Source: a virus
Length of the DNA stretch: 22,209 nucleotides
Strand: one strand, 5' to 3'
Virus record (IMG/VR): IMGVR_UViG_3300027793_000305
Span: 1-22,209 of that record
The position numbers and the translations under genes are program-made. Shown piece after piece: positions 1 through 7,334 of this stretch (positions within the stretch are counted from its first letter, which is position 1; each line of letters starts with the position of its first letter). Under the pieces are notes generated by a model, which was not told the origin of the DNA, searched no databases, and saw only the letters and a program-made list of their open reading frames with translations.

Positions 1-2007
1 GTGAGCCTCAATATCCCTGGATGGCTGCAAAGTCTGAATCGCAGTGGGCGCATCGCCACTGCCAGCGATGCCTACGAAGTGGTGCCGATGCTGTACCGTG
101 CGGTGAACTTGCGATGCGATGCGATCAGCACGGTGCCGTACACACTGACCCGCCGAGGTGAGACCGTGGATTGGCCATGGCGTCAATCGGTGAGTGAGCT
201 TATCCGTGCCACGGAGCGGTCAATGCTGCTCACAGGTGGCGCATACTGGTACAAGGTGACCCGAGGTCGCACGATGACCGGCTTCGTCGTGCTGAACCCG
301 ACCACCATGGTCGTCGGCTTCGAGCCAACTGCGGCCACGCTCGAAGACCCCTACAGCGGTGCGCTCTTCACCCAGTCGCAGATGGGCAAAGTCTACGGAC
401 CGTGGACCATCAATGAGATTGTCTACTTCAGAGAGCCGTCGTACCGTGACGACATTCGCCCAGGTCTCGCCCCTGCTGCCGTCGCCCTGCAAAGTGCCCA
501 GCTGGGTCACTACCTCGAGCGCTTCACCTCGGCGTTCTTCGAGGGCGGTGCACAGCCCGTGATGGTGATGAACTTACCCGAAGCGATGGACGATGCGGAA
601 TTCGCGCGATTCCGTGGTGACTTCTCGCAACGGGTCAACGGAGTGGCCAATGCGTTTCGCAGTTTGTTTGTGCGCACCCAGGAAATCAAAGTCCAAAAAA
701 TCACACCCGACATCAACACGATGATGTTGCCCGAACTCCAAGAGCGGGTCATCACCTCCATCGCCATGACGATGGGCGTACCTCGTACCATGCTCGAAGC
801 CAGCGCCGCCAACTACGCCACGGCGGATTCTGACCGCCAAAGTTTCTGGCGTGAAACCGTCGTCCCACGCCTTGGTCTCTATGAGCAGGTGATGAACAAT
901 CAGCTTCTCGGCCCGATTGGCTATGAAATCCGCTTCGACCCTGAGAAGCTCGACGTCATGCAAGCCGACGAAGCCGACCGTGCCGACTCACTCCTGAAAC
1001 TGACGCAAGCCGGTGTCGCACTGCCAGACGCCATGCGCATCCTCGGCTACGACAACGTCGATGAGATGTTCTTGACACCGACTGTCGAAGCGCCCATCGC
1101 CGAGTTACCACAGGAGGCGACGCAACCCGCCGCCGACATCATCGCTGAGCCAGCGCTGTTGCCAGACACCAAGGCGATGCGTGCGGAACACTGGGGACTG
1201 CTGGCAAAAAAACTTGAGCGTCGCATCAAAGCGGGGAAGTCACTCCGGTGCACTTTCGAGAGCGACGTCTTGACCGCTGATGAAGTCCATGCCGTTATGG
1301 CCAGAATCGAGGACGGCATGACGGTGCACGATGTCCAGCACGTCGTCGCCGAGGTCAAAGCCGTCGATGATATGACCGACGATGAACGCCGTATCTACAA
1401 CGACCTCATCGGAGAATTCCGCAAACGTGGTCAGTCGTGGACACGCAAGATTATGCGTGGCGAAGACGTTGACCCAACCTTGGCGGACGTCGTTGCGCCA
1501 ACGCTGAATCGTGAGCTGACCCGTGTGGCAGGACAGCGCATCGATGAACTGGGCAACGATATTGGCGTGGTCGCCACCGATGCCACCAACGACCGCATCG
1601 TTGATTGGCTCGTGGACTACGTGCCACAGGAAACACGGCTCATCGACGCCACGACCGCAGAGCGCATCAAGAAAGTTATCGACGCCTATCGTCAGACCCC
1701 TGGCATGACCGCCGAAGACGTCGCAGCGATGTTGAATCCTTCGGTAGACCCCGCGCGTGCGCTGATGATCGCACGCACCGAAATCGTCAGGGCACAGACA
1801 CAGGCAACGAACATCTACCAAGGCTACCTCAAAGAGCGCGGGCTTAACTACGTGCGCATCTGGGTGACGGAACGTGATGAACTGGTCAAAGAATGTCCAA
1901 TCTGTGAACCGCTGGATAACAAGCCCGAATCAGAGTGGGATGGCTATGAACCGCCCGCACATCCGAATTGTCGTTGTGCCATCGCTATGCGATTGGTCAA
2001 GGAGTAA
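1..2007 (+). CDS. Portal protein fused to MuF-like minor head protein
   Basis: The 668-aa product joins two head-morphogenesis proteins that are often separate. Residues about 1-380 look like an HK97-type portal, the dodecameric DNA channel at the capsid vertex: the N-terminal MLYRAVNLRCDAIS segment and the later RTMLEASAANYATADSDRQSF segment (split around residue 270) are typical. Residues about 530-668 look like the Mu gpF/SPP1 gp7 head-morphogenesis domain, with ARTEIVRAQT near residue 590, a CxxC pair at C632/C635 and the HPNCRC signature at 654-659. A charged linker (about 385-480) joins them. Portal-MuF fusions are known in other phages. The GTG start is the first base of the window, so the true N-terminus could lie upstream, although the protein begins like a normal portal. 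The terminase genes would be expected just upstream. The next gene begins 3 nt after the stop. Confidence 0.9.
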   Translation: MSLNIPGWLQSLNRSGRIATASDAYEVVPMLYRAVNLRCDAISTVPYTLTRRGETVDWPWRQSVSELIRATERSMLLTGGAYWYKVTRGRTMTGFVVLNPTTMVVGFEPTAATLEDPYSGALFTQSQMGKVYGPWTINEIVYFREPSYRDDIRPGLAPAAVALQSAQLGHYLERFTSAFFEGGAQPVMVMNLPEAMDDAEFARFRGDFSQRVNGVANAFRSLFVRTQEIKVQKITPDINTMMLPELQERVITSIAMTMGVPRTMLEASAANYATADSDRQSFWRETVVPRLGLYEQVMNNQLLGPIGYEIRFDPEKLDVMQADEADRADSLLKLTQAGVALPDAMRILGYDNVDEMFLTPTVEAPIAELPQEATQPAADIIAEPALLPDTKAMRAEHWGLLAKKLERRIKAGKSLRCTFESDVLTADEVHAVMARIEDGMTVHDVQHVVAEVKAVDDMTDDERRIYNDLIGEFRKRGQSWTRKIMRGEDVDPTLADVVAPTLNRELTRVAGQRIDELGNDIGVVATDATNDRIVDWLVDYVPQETRLIDATTAERIKKVIDAYRQTPGMTAEDVAAMLNPSVDPARALMIARTEIVRAQTQATNIYQGYLKERGLNYVRIWVTERDELVKECPICEPLDNKPESEWDGYEPPAHPNCRCAIAMRLVKE

Positions 2008-2009
2008 CG

Positions 2010-2468
2010 ATGGCAACCGAAATCGAAGTACTTGGCCGAGTGACCACCGGTGCCATCCTCGAAGCGTGTCGCACCGTCACGCTGGCATATGCACAAAGTG
2101 TGCAAGGCATTTTGCTCACGGACAAGCCACCGCCCCCAGCACCTGGGTCAATGCAATTTGTCAGTGACCGCCAGCGCAAATTCGTGATGGCAAACATTCG
2201 CAAAGGATCGATCACGGTGCCCTACGTGCGTGGTCGTGGCAACAAACTACGTGGCAGTCAAAGCCTTTCACAGTCGTACCGCACCAACCTCGATGGAGAC
2301 GAAGCGGTGTTGACCTCGTCGGCATCCTACGCCAATTACGTGGTCGGCGACCAGCAAGCACCGATACACCAAGGGCGCTGGACGACGGCACGCCAAGCCG
2401 CCGAACAGATGAAGCAAAGCGGAGACCTGCAATACATCGTGGACAAAGTTTTTGCGGAGGTGCAGTAA
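2010..2468 (+). CDS. HK97 gp10-like neck / tail-completion protein (candidate)
   Basis: The product is 152 aa from the ATG at 2010, chosen because AAGGAG (1999-2004) lies 5 nt upstream; an in-frame ATG at 1968 would overlap the portal-MuF gene by 40 nt and lacks this RBS. The C-terminal half contains SASYANYVVGDQQAPIHQGRW followed by a helical tail, a pattern I associate with gp10-like minor virion proteins, which act at the head-tail joint. The assignment is from memory of the motif, not from a search. Its position before the capsid gene is unusual, since gp10-like proteins usually lie between the head-tail connector and the tail tube. It could instead be a minor capsid protein. The stop overlaps the next start in TAATG. 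Confidence 0.5.
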   Translation: MATEIEVLGRVTTGAILEACRTVTLAYAQSVQGILLTDKPPPPAPGSMQFVSDRQRKFVMANIRKGSITVPYVRGRGNKLRGSQSLSQSYRTNLDGDEAVLTSSASYANYVVGDQQAPIHQGRWTTARQAAEQMKQSGDLQYIVDKVFAEVQ

Positions 2469-3550
2469 TGCCCTATCACATCGAAGAAAACGCTGGCCAA
2501 TACTGCGTGTACAAAGACGGCGACGATACGCCGATGGAGTGCTACGACAGCGAAGCCGACGCCGATGCATACCTCACGGCGCTCACCATCGCCACCGCAG
2601 ACGAGGTCAAGGCGGAGTCGTTCACACCGCCAGCCACCGTGGCAGACAATGCCCGCATGGCACTCGAAGTCAGGGCATCGAAGCCACCGTCACAGCGTGG
2701 CATGACGAGCATCGGCATTGCCCGCGCATCGCAGTTGGCCAATCGTCGCCCCGTCAGCATCGACACCATTGAGCGCATGGTGGCGTACTTCGACCGCCAC
2801 GAGGTGGACAAAGACGGTGCGACGTGGAGTGAGCAGGGCAAGGGGTGGCAAGCGTGGATGGGCTGGGGCGGTGACGAGGGTCGCACATGGGCGAATCAGA
2901 TTATGAAGGAGTATGAAATGAGTGAGACCAAAGAAGCGTACAAAGCAAGCCGCCGTCACAGCGAGGCGGACATGAAACTCATTCGCAGCGCTCGACGCAT
3001 GGCTATCGACATCGCGAAATCGATGTTCGACCTCGGCGACGACGGCGACGAGGCGATGGAGATGGACATGGAACCCAAGGCGGTCAAGGCGGTCGAGATG
3101 GGCGCCGAATTCAACACACGCCAGCGCATGATGGTGTCGTCGCTGGTCGAAGTGACGCACGAAGCGGGGAAGTTCGACTGGGGCGTCGGTGCCAACGGCG
3201 CGCACTACATGCCCGCAGCGCAGAACCCCTTCGCCACGCAAGGCATCGCCTGTGAGCATTGTTTTTTCTACCAACCCACGATACTTGAAGGCATGGGGCA
3301 ATGCGCTATCGTCGAGGGCATGGTCGAGGAGTACGGTGTGTGTAAACTGTGGATAATCCCCGAAGACACCATCACCGAGGAGACCGCCGAAGCCGCCGCC
3401 GAGATGGCCGACGACGCCGAAGACGACGACATGATCGAAGAGGGCATGGCATCCGAGGGGGGTGTACAAAAAGCCCTTGACAACCCCACCACAATAGAAG
3501 TAAGCGATGCGGCTAAGATGCTGGCGCGTCGATTGCTGGGGAGACAATGA
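2468..3550 (+). CDS. Capsid-region protein with HiPIP-like four-cysteine module
   Basis: The 360-aa product is encoded between portal and capsid genes and starts at the ATG inside TAATG, with GGAGG at 2457-2461. Three parts can be seen. Residues 1-42 form a small domain with C13 and C25 (ending in AYLTAL). Residues about 52-146 match a domain often met in phage head-region proteins, running from FTPPATVADNARM through SIGIARA and RMVAYFDRHEVDK to MGWGGDEGRTWA. Residues about 235-297 hold four cysteines, C262-x2-C265-x13-C279-x12-C292, with the C-terminal GVCKLW, resembling high-potential iron-sulfur proteins. A very acidic stretch (300-330) and a short basic tail follow. The role is unknown; a scaffold or minor capsid protein fits the location. 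The 3' end overlaps the protease-capsid gene by 4 nt. Confidence 0.7.
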   Translation: MPYHIEENAGQYCVYKDGDDTPMECYDSEADADAYLTALTIATADEVKAESFTPPATVADNARMALEVRASKPPSQRGMTSIGIARASQLANRRPVSIDTIERMVAYFDRHEVDKDGATWSEQGKGWQAWMGWGGDEGRTWANQIMKEYEMSETKEAYKASRRHSEADMKLIRSARRMAIDIAKSMFDLGDDGDEAMEMDMEPKAVKAVEMGAEFNTRQRMMVSSLVEVTHEAGKFDWGVGANGAHYMPAAQNPFATQGIACEHCFFYQPTILEGMGQCAIVEGMVEEYGVCKLWIIPEDTITEETAEAAAEMADDAEDDDMIEEGMASEGGVQKALDNPTTIEVSDAAKMLARRLLGRQ

Positions 3551-5154
3551 TGGACTTTGTGAAATCATTCGGCGGCGGTGTCAAAGCCGTTGCAGACTAT
3601 ACAATCCGTGGTCGTGGCGTCGTGTACGGCGGTGCAGACCTCACCGGCGACACGTTCACCAAAGACACCGACTTCGGCGACACACGCCCATTCATCGGGA
3701 TGCCCGTCTACTACGACCACAGCCTCGGTTCCATGCGTGGCCAGATTGGCACGGTCAAAGCATGGATGCCAACCGATGACGGCATCGACGTCGAAATCGA
3801 ACTCGACCGCCGCAACAAATACATCGGCGACGTGATGAAGTTGGTGAAGTCGGGAGCCCTCGGGCTTTCGACGGGTGCACTGAGTCATCTCGTTGTCCGA
3901 GACGGTGGCGAAGTCAAGCGCTGGGTCGTCGGTGAAATCTCACTGACGCCAACGCCCGCAGAGCCCCGAACTCTATCCGCAGTCAAGCGCCATCAGGACA
4001 CGGTGTCGAGCGATGCTGGCACCACGTCAGGCGATGACCATACATCAGCATCACAGCAAGGAATTACACCTACCATGTCAGACATCAAAGACGCAGTCAA
4101 AGCCGCCATCAATGAGCTGGCCGGCGAACCCGTCGCAGGCGGAACCTTTGTGCCAGCCCCACAGCCCACCGTGAAAAGCATCGCCGTCGATAACGACGAA
4201 GACCCCTTCGCCAGCCGTGACTACGAGCGTGCCTACAAGAGCCTGATCCGTGGCACCGCCACCGACGACTCCATGCGCATCCTTCGCAACGCCTCAGCCG
4301 TGGCATTCAAGACCATGACCGAAGGCACCAACAACAATGGCGGCTTCACCGTTCCCACCACGGTCAACCGTGACATCGTGGCACGCCGTGACGACATGTC
4401 ACTCCTTGGCCAGTTCGCCTTCACACGGGTGACGACTGAGTCATGGAAGCACATCATGCCCGCACAGTCAACGAAGGCAACTCCAGGGATTGTCGGCGAA
4501 GGTGTTACCGCCACCGCCAGCGAGCCAAACTTTGCCAACTCGAAGACCATCCAGCTGTACAAGGACACATTGGAATTCGCCTTGTCCGATGAACTCTTGT
4601 CGGACACATCGAGCAACCTCGAGCAGTTCCTCCAAGTGGAAATCGCACGTGCCATGGCCGTGTCAGCGAACAGCTACATCATCCTCGGCACCGGCAGCGG
4701 TCAGCCCTACGGCTTGGTAACTCGTGTAACCAACTCGGTTGCCCTCAGCGCCACCGCATACACCAACGCACAGGTCGTCGCACTCAGCACCGCCGTCAAT
4801 GGCAACTACTTGCAGAACGGCGAAACGGGCTGGATCATGCGCAACGCCACTTGGGGCGCCATCCGCACGTTGGACCTGACCAACTACCATCCGTTGACCA
4901 GCATTGAAAACGGCGTACGCAAAATCGAAGGTTGGAACGTCGCCCTCAGCGAGAGCGTTGCGGCCATCGGTACGACCAACAAGTCGAGCTACTTCGGGAA
5001 CTTCGCCTACTACGCCTTCTGTGAGCGCACCAGCGGCGTGCAGATTGACCGCTGGCGTGACGTACGCACAGGCATCACGTACATCGTGGCGTCATGGCGC
5101 TACGGTGGCGACGTGACCCAGCCCGAAGCCTTCGCTGTCGGTACACACGCCTAA
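3547..5154 (+). CDS. Prohead protease fused to HK97-fold major capsid protein
   Basis: The 535-aa product appears to combine maturation protease and major capsid protein. Residues about 10-150 match the HK97-type (S78) prohead protease: H58 in YYDHS, S108 in GALGLSTGAL and E130 in VVGEISLTPTPAEP would form the active site, cleaving the capsid N-terminal region during head maturation. After a Ser/Thr/Asp linker, residues about 177-225 (from MSDIKDAVKAAINELAG) would be a short scaffold-like delta region. Residues about 240-535 look like the HK97 shell subunit, with NNNGGFTVPTTV, SDELLSDTSSNLEQFL and the terminal RYGGDVTQPEAFAVGTHA. An in-frame internal ATG at 4075 is preceded by AAGGA (4058-4062, 12 nt away) and could make a capsid-only product. 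The start overlaps the previous stop. Confidence 0.88.
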   Translation: MMDFVKSFGGGVKAVADYTIRGRGVVYGGADLTGDTFTKDTDFGDTRPFIGMPVYYDHSLGSMRGQIGTVKAWMPTDDGIDVEIELDRRNKYIGDVMKLVKSGALGLSTGALSHLVVRDGGEVKRWVVGEISLTPTPAEPRTLSAVKRHQDTVSSDAGTTSGDDHTSASQQGITPTMSDIKDAVKAAINELAGEPVAGGTFVPAPQPTVKSIAVDNDEDPFASRDYERAYKSLIRGTATDDSMRILRNASAVAFKTMTEGTNNNGGFTVPTTVNRDIVARRDDMSLLGQFAFTRVTTESWKHIMPAQSTKATPGIVGEGVTATASEPNFANSKTIQLYKDTLEFALSDELLSDTSSNLEQFLQVEIARAMAVSANSYIILGTGSGQPYGLVTRVTNSVALSATAYTNAQVVALSTAVNGNYLQNGETGWIMRNATWGAIRTLDLTNYHPLTSIENGVRKIEGWNVALSESVAAIGTTNKSSYFGNFAYYAFCERTSGVQIDRWRDVRTGITYIVASWRYGGDVTQPEAFAVGTHA

Positions 5155-5165
5155 GAAATGACCAT

Positions 5166-5193
5166 GGGGGCGGCGGTGCAAATCGCCGCCCCT
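5166..5193 (+). promoter_or_regulatory. Stem-loop with GCAA tetraloop after the capsid gene
   Basis: Twelve nucleotides after the capsid stop, 5166-5177 pairs with 5182-5193 (12 bp, including G-U pairs) around GCAA at 5178-5181, a GNRA-type tetraloop. No T-run follows, so it is not a classical Rho-independent terminator. It lies just before the RBS (GAGGAG, 5197-5202) of the next gene. A role in mRNA stability or in lowering expression after the abundant capsid protein is inferred. Confidence 0.65.
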
Positions 5194-5209
5194 AACGAGG
5201 AGATGCCAC

Positions 5210-5389
5210 ATGGAAATCCAACTAATCCACCGCCTTGTCCACAGTGACGGCAACACCCACACCGTGTACGAGCCTGGCGATATCTACGAGTGCAGCGCCG
5301 CCGATGCGAAGATTCTCATCGAGCAAGGCAGTGCCGTTGCCCTCGAGGAAATCAAAGCCGAAAAGCCGAAACCGAAGAAGGTGTCATAG
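5210..5389 (+). CDS. Small acidic head-region protein
   Basis: The product is 59 aa, starting MEIQLIHRLVHSDGNTHTVY and ending in a lysine-rich KAEKPKPKKVS tail. ATG 5210 follows GAGGAG at 5197-5202. The pattern YEPGDIYECSAADAKILIEQGSA recalls short phage proteins (V-Y-x-x-G-D ... A-x-x-L-I-x-x-G-A) commonly encoded between the capsid and head-tail connector genes; their function is not established. The stop TAG shares its last base with the GTG start of the next gene, so the two are probably translationally coupled. The family resemblance is from memory. Confidence 0.75.
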   Translation: MEIQLIHRLVHSDGNTHTVYEPGDIYECSAADAKILIEQGSAVALEEIKAEKPKPKKVS

Positions 5390-5988
5390 TGGCGTACATC
5401 ACCGCAACCGACCTCAAAAACTACATGAAGATCAGCGGAAACTCCGATGACACCCAGCTGGCACTCTTTGCAGACCGTGCCCAGCATGTCGTGGACAGCT
5501 ACACACACCGTGTCTTCGAGTGGTCAGGTGCAGGGACGGTGAAGAAGTTCACGCCAGTGTCGTACCTCGACGGCGGCGACCTCTACGATATGTACACGCT
5601 GTCCCTTGGGCTGAATGAATTCTATGAACTCACCAGCATCACCAACGGCGACGGTGTGGCCATATCGACCAGCGACGTCGTGCTGTTGCCACAGAACATC
5701 ACGCCGAAGTACGCCATCCGCATCAAGAGCAGTGCGAACAAGACATGGACGTACACGACGACCATCGAGGAGTCCGTTAGCATTACGGCGAAGTGGTCAT
5801 ACAGTGCCACACCGCCGGCGGACATTGTACAAGCGGCGTTGCGCATCGGGGCATACCTGTATCGTCAGCGTGACGGCACGCCAGACAGCGACCGTCCCAT
5901 CGTGTCCGCCGACGGTGTTGTGTTGTCGGCGCCGCGGATTCCCTCGGACGTCCTAGAGTTACTGCGACCGTATCGGCGGAGGTCATAG
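5389..5988 (+). CDS. Head-tail connector protein (gp6-like)
   Basis: The product is 199 aa from GTG at 5389 (MAYITATDLKNYMKISG). The helical N-terminus with a DDTQLALFADRAQHVVDSYTHR segment, a central beta-rich part, and a C-terminal helix (PADIVQAALRIGAYLYRQRDG) match the gp6/gp15-like head-tail adaptor family, which forms a ring under the portal. The GTG start overlaps the upstream TAG by one base and is preceded by a purine-rich GAAGAAGG. A further 99 nt of open frame upstream overlap the preceding small gene and were not taken as coding. Its place directly after the capsid genes supports the call. Confidence 0.75.
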   Translation: MAYITATDLKNYMKISGNSDDTQLALFADRAQHVVDSYTHRVFEWSGAGTVKKFTPVSYLDGGDLYDMYTLSLGLNEFYELTSITNGDGVAISTSDVVLLPQNITPKYAIRIKSSANKTWTYTTTIEESVSITAKWSYSATPPADIVQAALRIGAYLYRQRDGTPDSDRPIVSADGVVLSAPRIPSDVLELLRPYRRRS

Positions 5989-6404
5989 TGGGTAGTCAAC
6001 TCGCCACCATCGTCACCGCCATCGCTGGCATGACCATCACGGGGTACGCCTATGATGTCCATGTCGGCGATGAGATGCGCAGAGTCATCAATGCCATCGG
6101 CCTCGCTTCGTCAATGACCAAAGTGCAGACCTTCGGTTCTGGCCACGTCATGACGACGGAGTGGACCATCACCGACATCGCACTCATACGCAAAGCGGGC
6201 ATGGGGCTAGGACTGAAAGATATTCAGCCTAACCTCCAAGGCTACCTCGCAGCGTACCACGATGCGGTGCGCACCTTGGTGGCGAATCGGTGGACGTTGA
6301 CACGGTGCCAGCTGCGGTCATCGGTGCTGGAATGGCCACAAGCGTCGGGCTCGTGGCATGACGCAGTGACGGCGACTTTGACCATATCGGAAATCATCGA
6401 ATAG
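5988..6404 (+). CDS. Tail terminator or head-closure protein (candidate)
   Basis: The product is 138 aa from GTG at 5988, overlapping the upstream TAG by one base. It begins MGSQLATIVTAIAGMTITGY and has a mixed alpha/beta composition without a recognisable motif. The assignment rests on position: a gene of this size between the head-tail connector and the tail tube gene is normally a head-closure protein or the tail terminator that caps the tube. The C-terminal strand-like segment WHDAVTATLTISEIIE resembles tail terminators more than closure proteins, but this is weak. Confidence 0.5.
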   Translation: MGSQLATIVTAIAGMTITGYAYDVHVGDEMRRVINAIGLASSMTKVQTFGSGHVMTTEWTITDIALIRKAGMGLGLKDIQPNLQGYLAAYHDAVRTLVANRWTLTRCQLRSSVLEWPQASGSWHDAVTATLTISEIIE

Positions 6405-6415
6405 GAGACTAGACC

Positions 6416-6865
6416 ATGGCACAGACAACTGGCGCCGTCAACGGTGCCGCCGCTACGGTATCAATTTACAGCGGTGCCGCATATGTAGACATCAGCGGGT
6501 CATCGCAAAGCGTCGATGCGGTCACTGCGACCGTGACGACTGGCGAAGCGTACACCTTTGACGGAAACTTCGCTATCACCACCATCGGCAAGTATGAGCC
6601 CGTCGAGGTCACGGTGAACATTGTGTACACCGAAACATCGAATGAATCATGGCAACTTGCTCGTGCAATCTTTGAGGGACGCACGGCCACACAGGTCAAG
6701 TGGGTACCCCTTGGCGCTGCGAGCGGTGCCGACACCTACGAGACAAAGACCGTGGGGTACATCACATCCATCGACTACCCACCAATCGACGCTTCAAGCG
6801 CTGGACCAATTATGGTCAGCTTCACCGTGCGTGCGCCTGGCATTACCTACACCAGCGTCACGTAG
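6416..6865 (+). CDS. Major tail (tube) protein
   Basis: The product is 149 aa with a beta-rich, Thr/Ser/Ala-rich sequence. The segments YTFDGNFAITTIGKYEPVEV, VNIVYTETSNESWQLARAIF and a terminal MVSFTVRAPGITYTS fit the siphovirus tail tube fold, in which a beta-sandwich subunit forms stacked hexamer rings. ATG 6416 follows GGAGACTAGACC. The position before the chaperone and tape measure genes is the standard one. A strong hairpin at 6878-6904 follows, as for the capsid gene, consistent with high expression of both. I see no Ig-like C-terminal domain. Confidence 0.8.
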   Translation: MAQTTGAVNGAAATVSIYSGAAYVDISGSSQSVDAVTATVTTGEAYTFDGNFAITTIGKYEPVEVTVNIVYTETSNESWQLARAIFEGRTATQVKWVPLGAASGADTYETKTVGYITSIDYPPIDASSAGPIMVSFTVRAPGITYTSVT

Positions 6866-6877
6866 TTCAGAGGGCTA

Positions 6878-6904
6878 GGCGGAGGTCACGGCATCGCCTC
6901 CGCC
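6878..6904 (+). promoter_or_regulatory. GC-rich stem-loop after the tail tube gene
   Basis: GGCGGAGG (6878-6885) pairs perfectly with CCTCCGCC (6897-6904) across an 11-nt loop, 13 nt after the tail tube stop and just upstream of the next RBS. There is no T-run. It shares the GCATCGCCTC string with the repeated hairpins at 15685 and 16245, so it looks like a member of the same hairpin family. Confidence 0.6.
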
Positions 6905-6936
6905 TCGCCATGATGCCGAGATGCCGAGGAGATGCC

Positions 6937-7149
6937 ATGTATACGATTGATGCCGACAAAGTGACCATCCGCGATATGATTGCACTGCAGAAAATCGGGG
7001 GCGACATTGAATTGGCTATGCCGATTCTGCGCAAGTGCGTCATCGTTGACGATGGTCGAGACCTCGAAGATTTGCCTGCACGTCACCTGCGTATCATCAT
7101 GCAGGAGCTGTCGAAGCGCCTCGGCGCCGACGCCTCACTGGGAAACTAA
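6937..7149 (+). CDS. Tail assembly chaperone (gpG-like)
   Basis: The product is 70 aa, MYTIDADKVTIRDMIALQKI onward, ending in ADASLGN. ATG 6937 follows GAGGAGA (6926-6932). It lies between the tail tube and tape measure genes, the place of lambda G and its equivalents, whose products coat the tape measure protein during tail assembly. The last two sense codons, GGA and AAC, form with the preceding G a G_GGA_AAC slippery heptamer (7140-7146) directly before the TAA. A fraction of ribosomes would therefore continue in the -1 frame into the 7161 gene to make a GT-like product of about 132 aa. The protein is much shorter than lambda G (140 aa). Confidence 0.75.
   Translation: MYTIDADKVTIRDMIALQKIGGDIELAMPILRKCVIVDDGRDLEDLPARHLRIIMQELSKRLGADASLGN
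7140..7146 (+). promoter_or_regulatory. Programmed -1 frameshift site GGGAAAC
   Basis: The heptamer fits X_XXY_YYZ in the correct frame (codons GGA, AAC) and sits immediately before TAA at 7147-7149. After slippage, reading continues CTA AAG GCG CAG ACG ATG, in frame with the gene at 7161. A possible stimulatory stem pairs 7151-7160 with 7177-7186 (4 bp, a 2x2 internal loop, 4 bp), four nt downstream of the site. Frameshifting here is a conserved feature of long-tailed phages. Confidence 0.8.
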
Positions 7150-7160
7150 AGGCGCAGACG

Positions 7161-7334
7161 ATGGCGCATCTCTGGACGTCATCGCCTGCACCACTGGAAT
7201 ACATCGAACTCATTTTGTGTCGTGATGTGTATCACTGTCCGCCGTCACAGCTGCCGCCGTGGCACATCTGCCAGCAGGCACTCACGATGATGCAGGTCGA
7301 GGCGGATGTGAGAAAGCGAAGGAATCGTGGCTGA
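7161..7334 (+). CDS. Tail assembly chaperone frameshift extension (T-like)
   Basis: This 57-codon frame (MAHLWTSSPAPLEYIELILC onward, ending RKRRNRG) lies between the chaperone stop and the tape measure. It is most likely translated as the C-terminal part of a -1 frameshift fusion entered at 7146, giving 62 extra residues. The ATG at 7161 has only a weak upstream GGCGCAGACG, so independent translation is less likely. In phages with this arrangement the extension contacts the tape measure and tube subunits. The pattern LCRDVYHCPPSQLPPWHICQ has three cysteines. The frame overlaps the tape measure start by 8 nt, the expected tight arrangement. Confidence 0.7.
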   Translation: MAHLWTSSPAPLEYIELILCRDVYHCPPSQLPPWHICQQALTMMQVEADVRKRRNRG

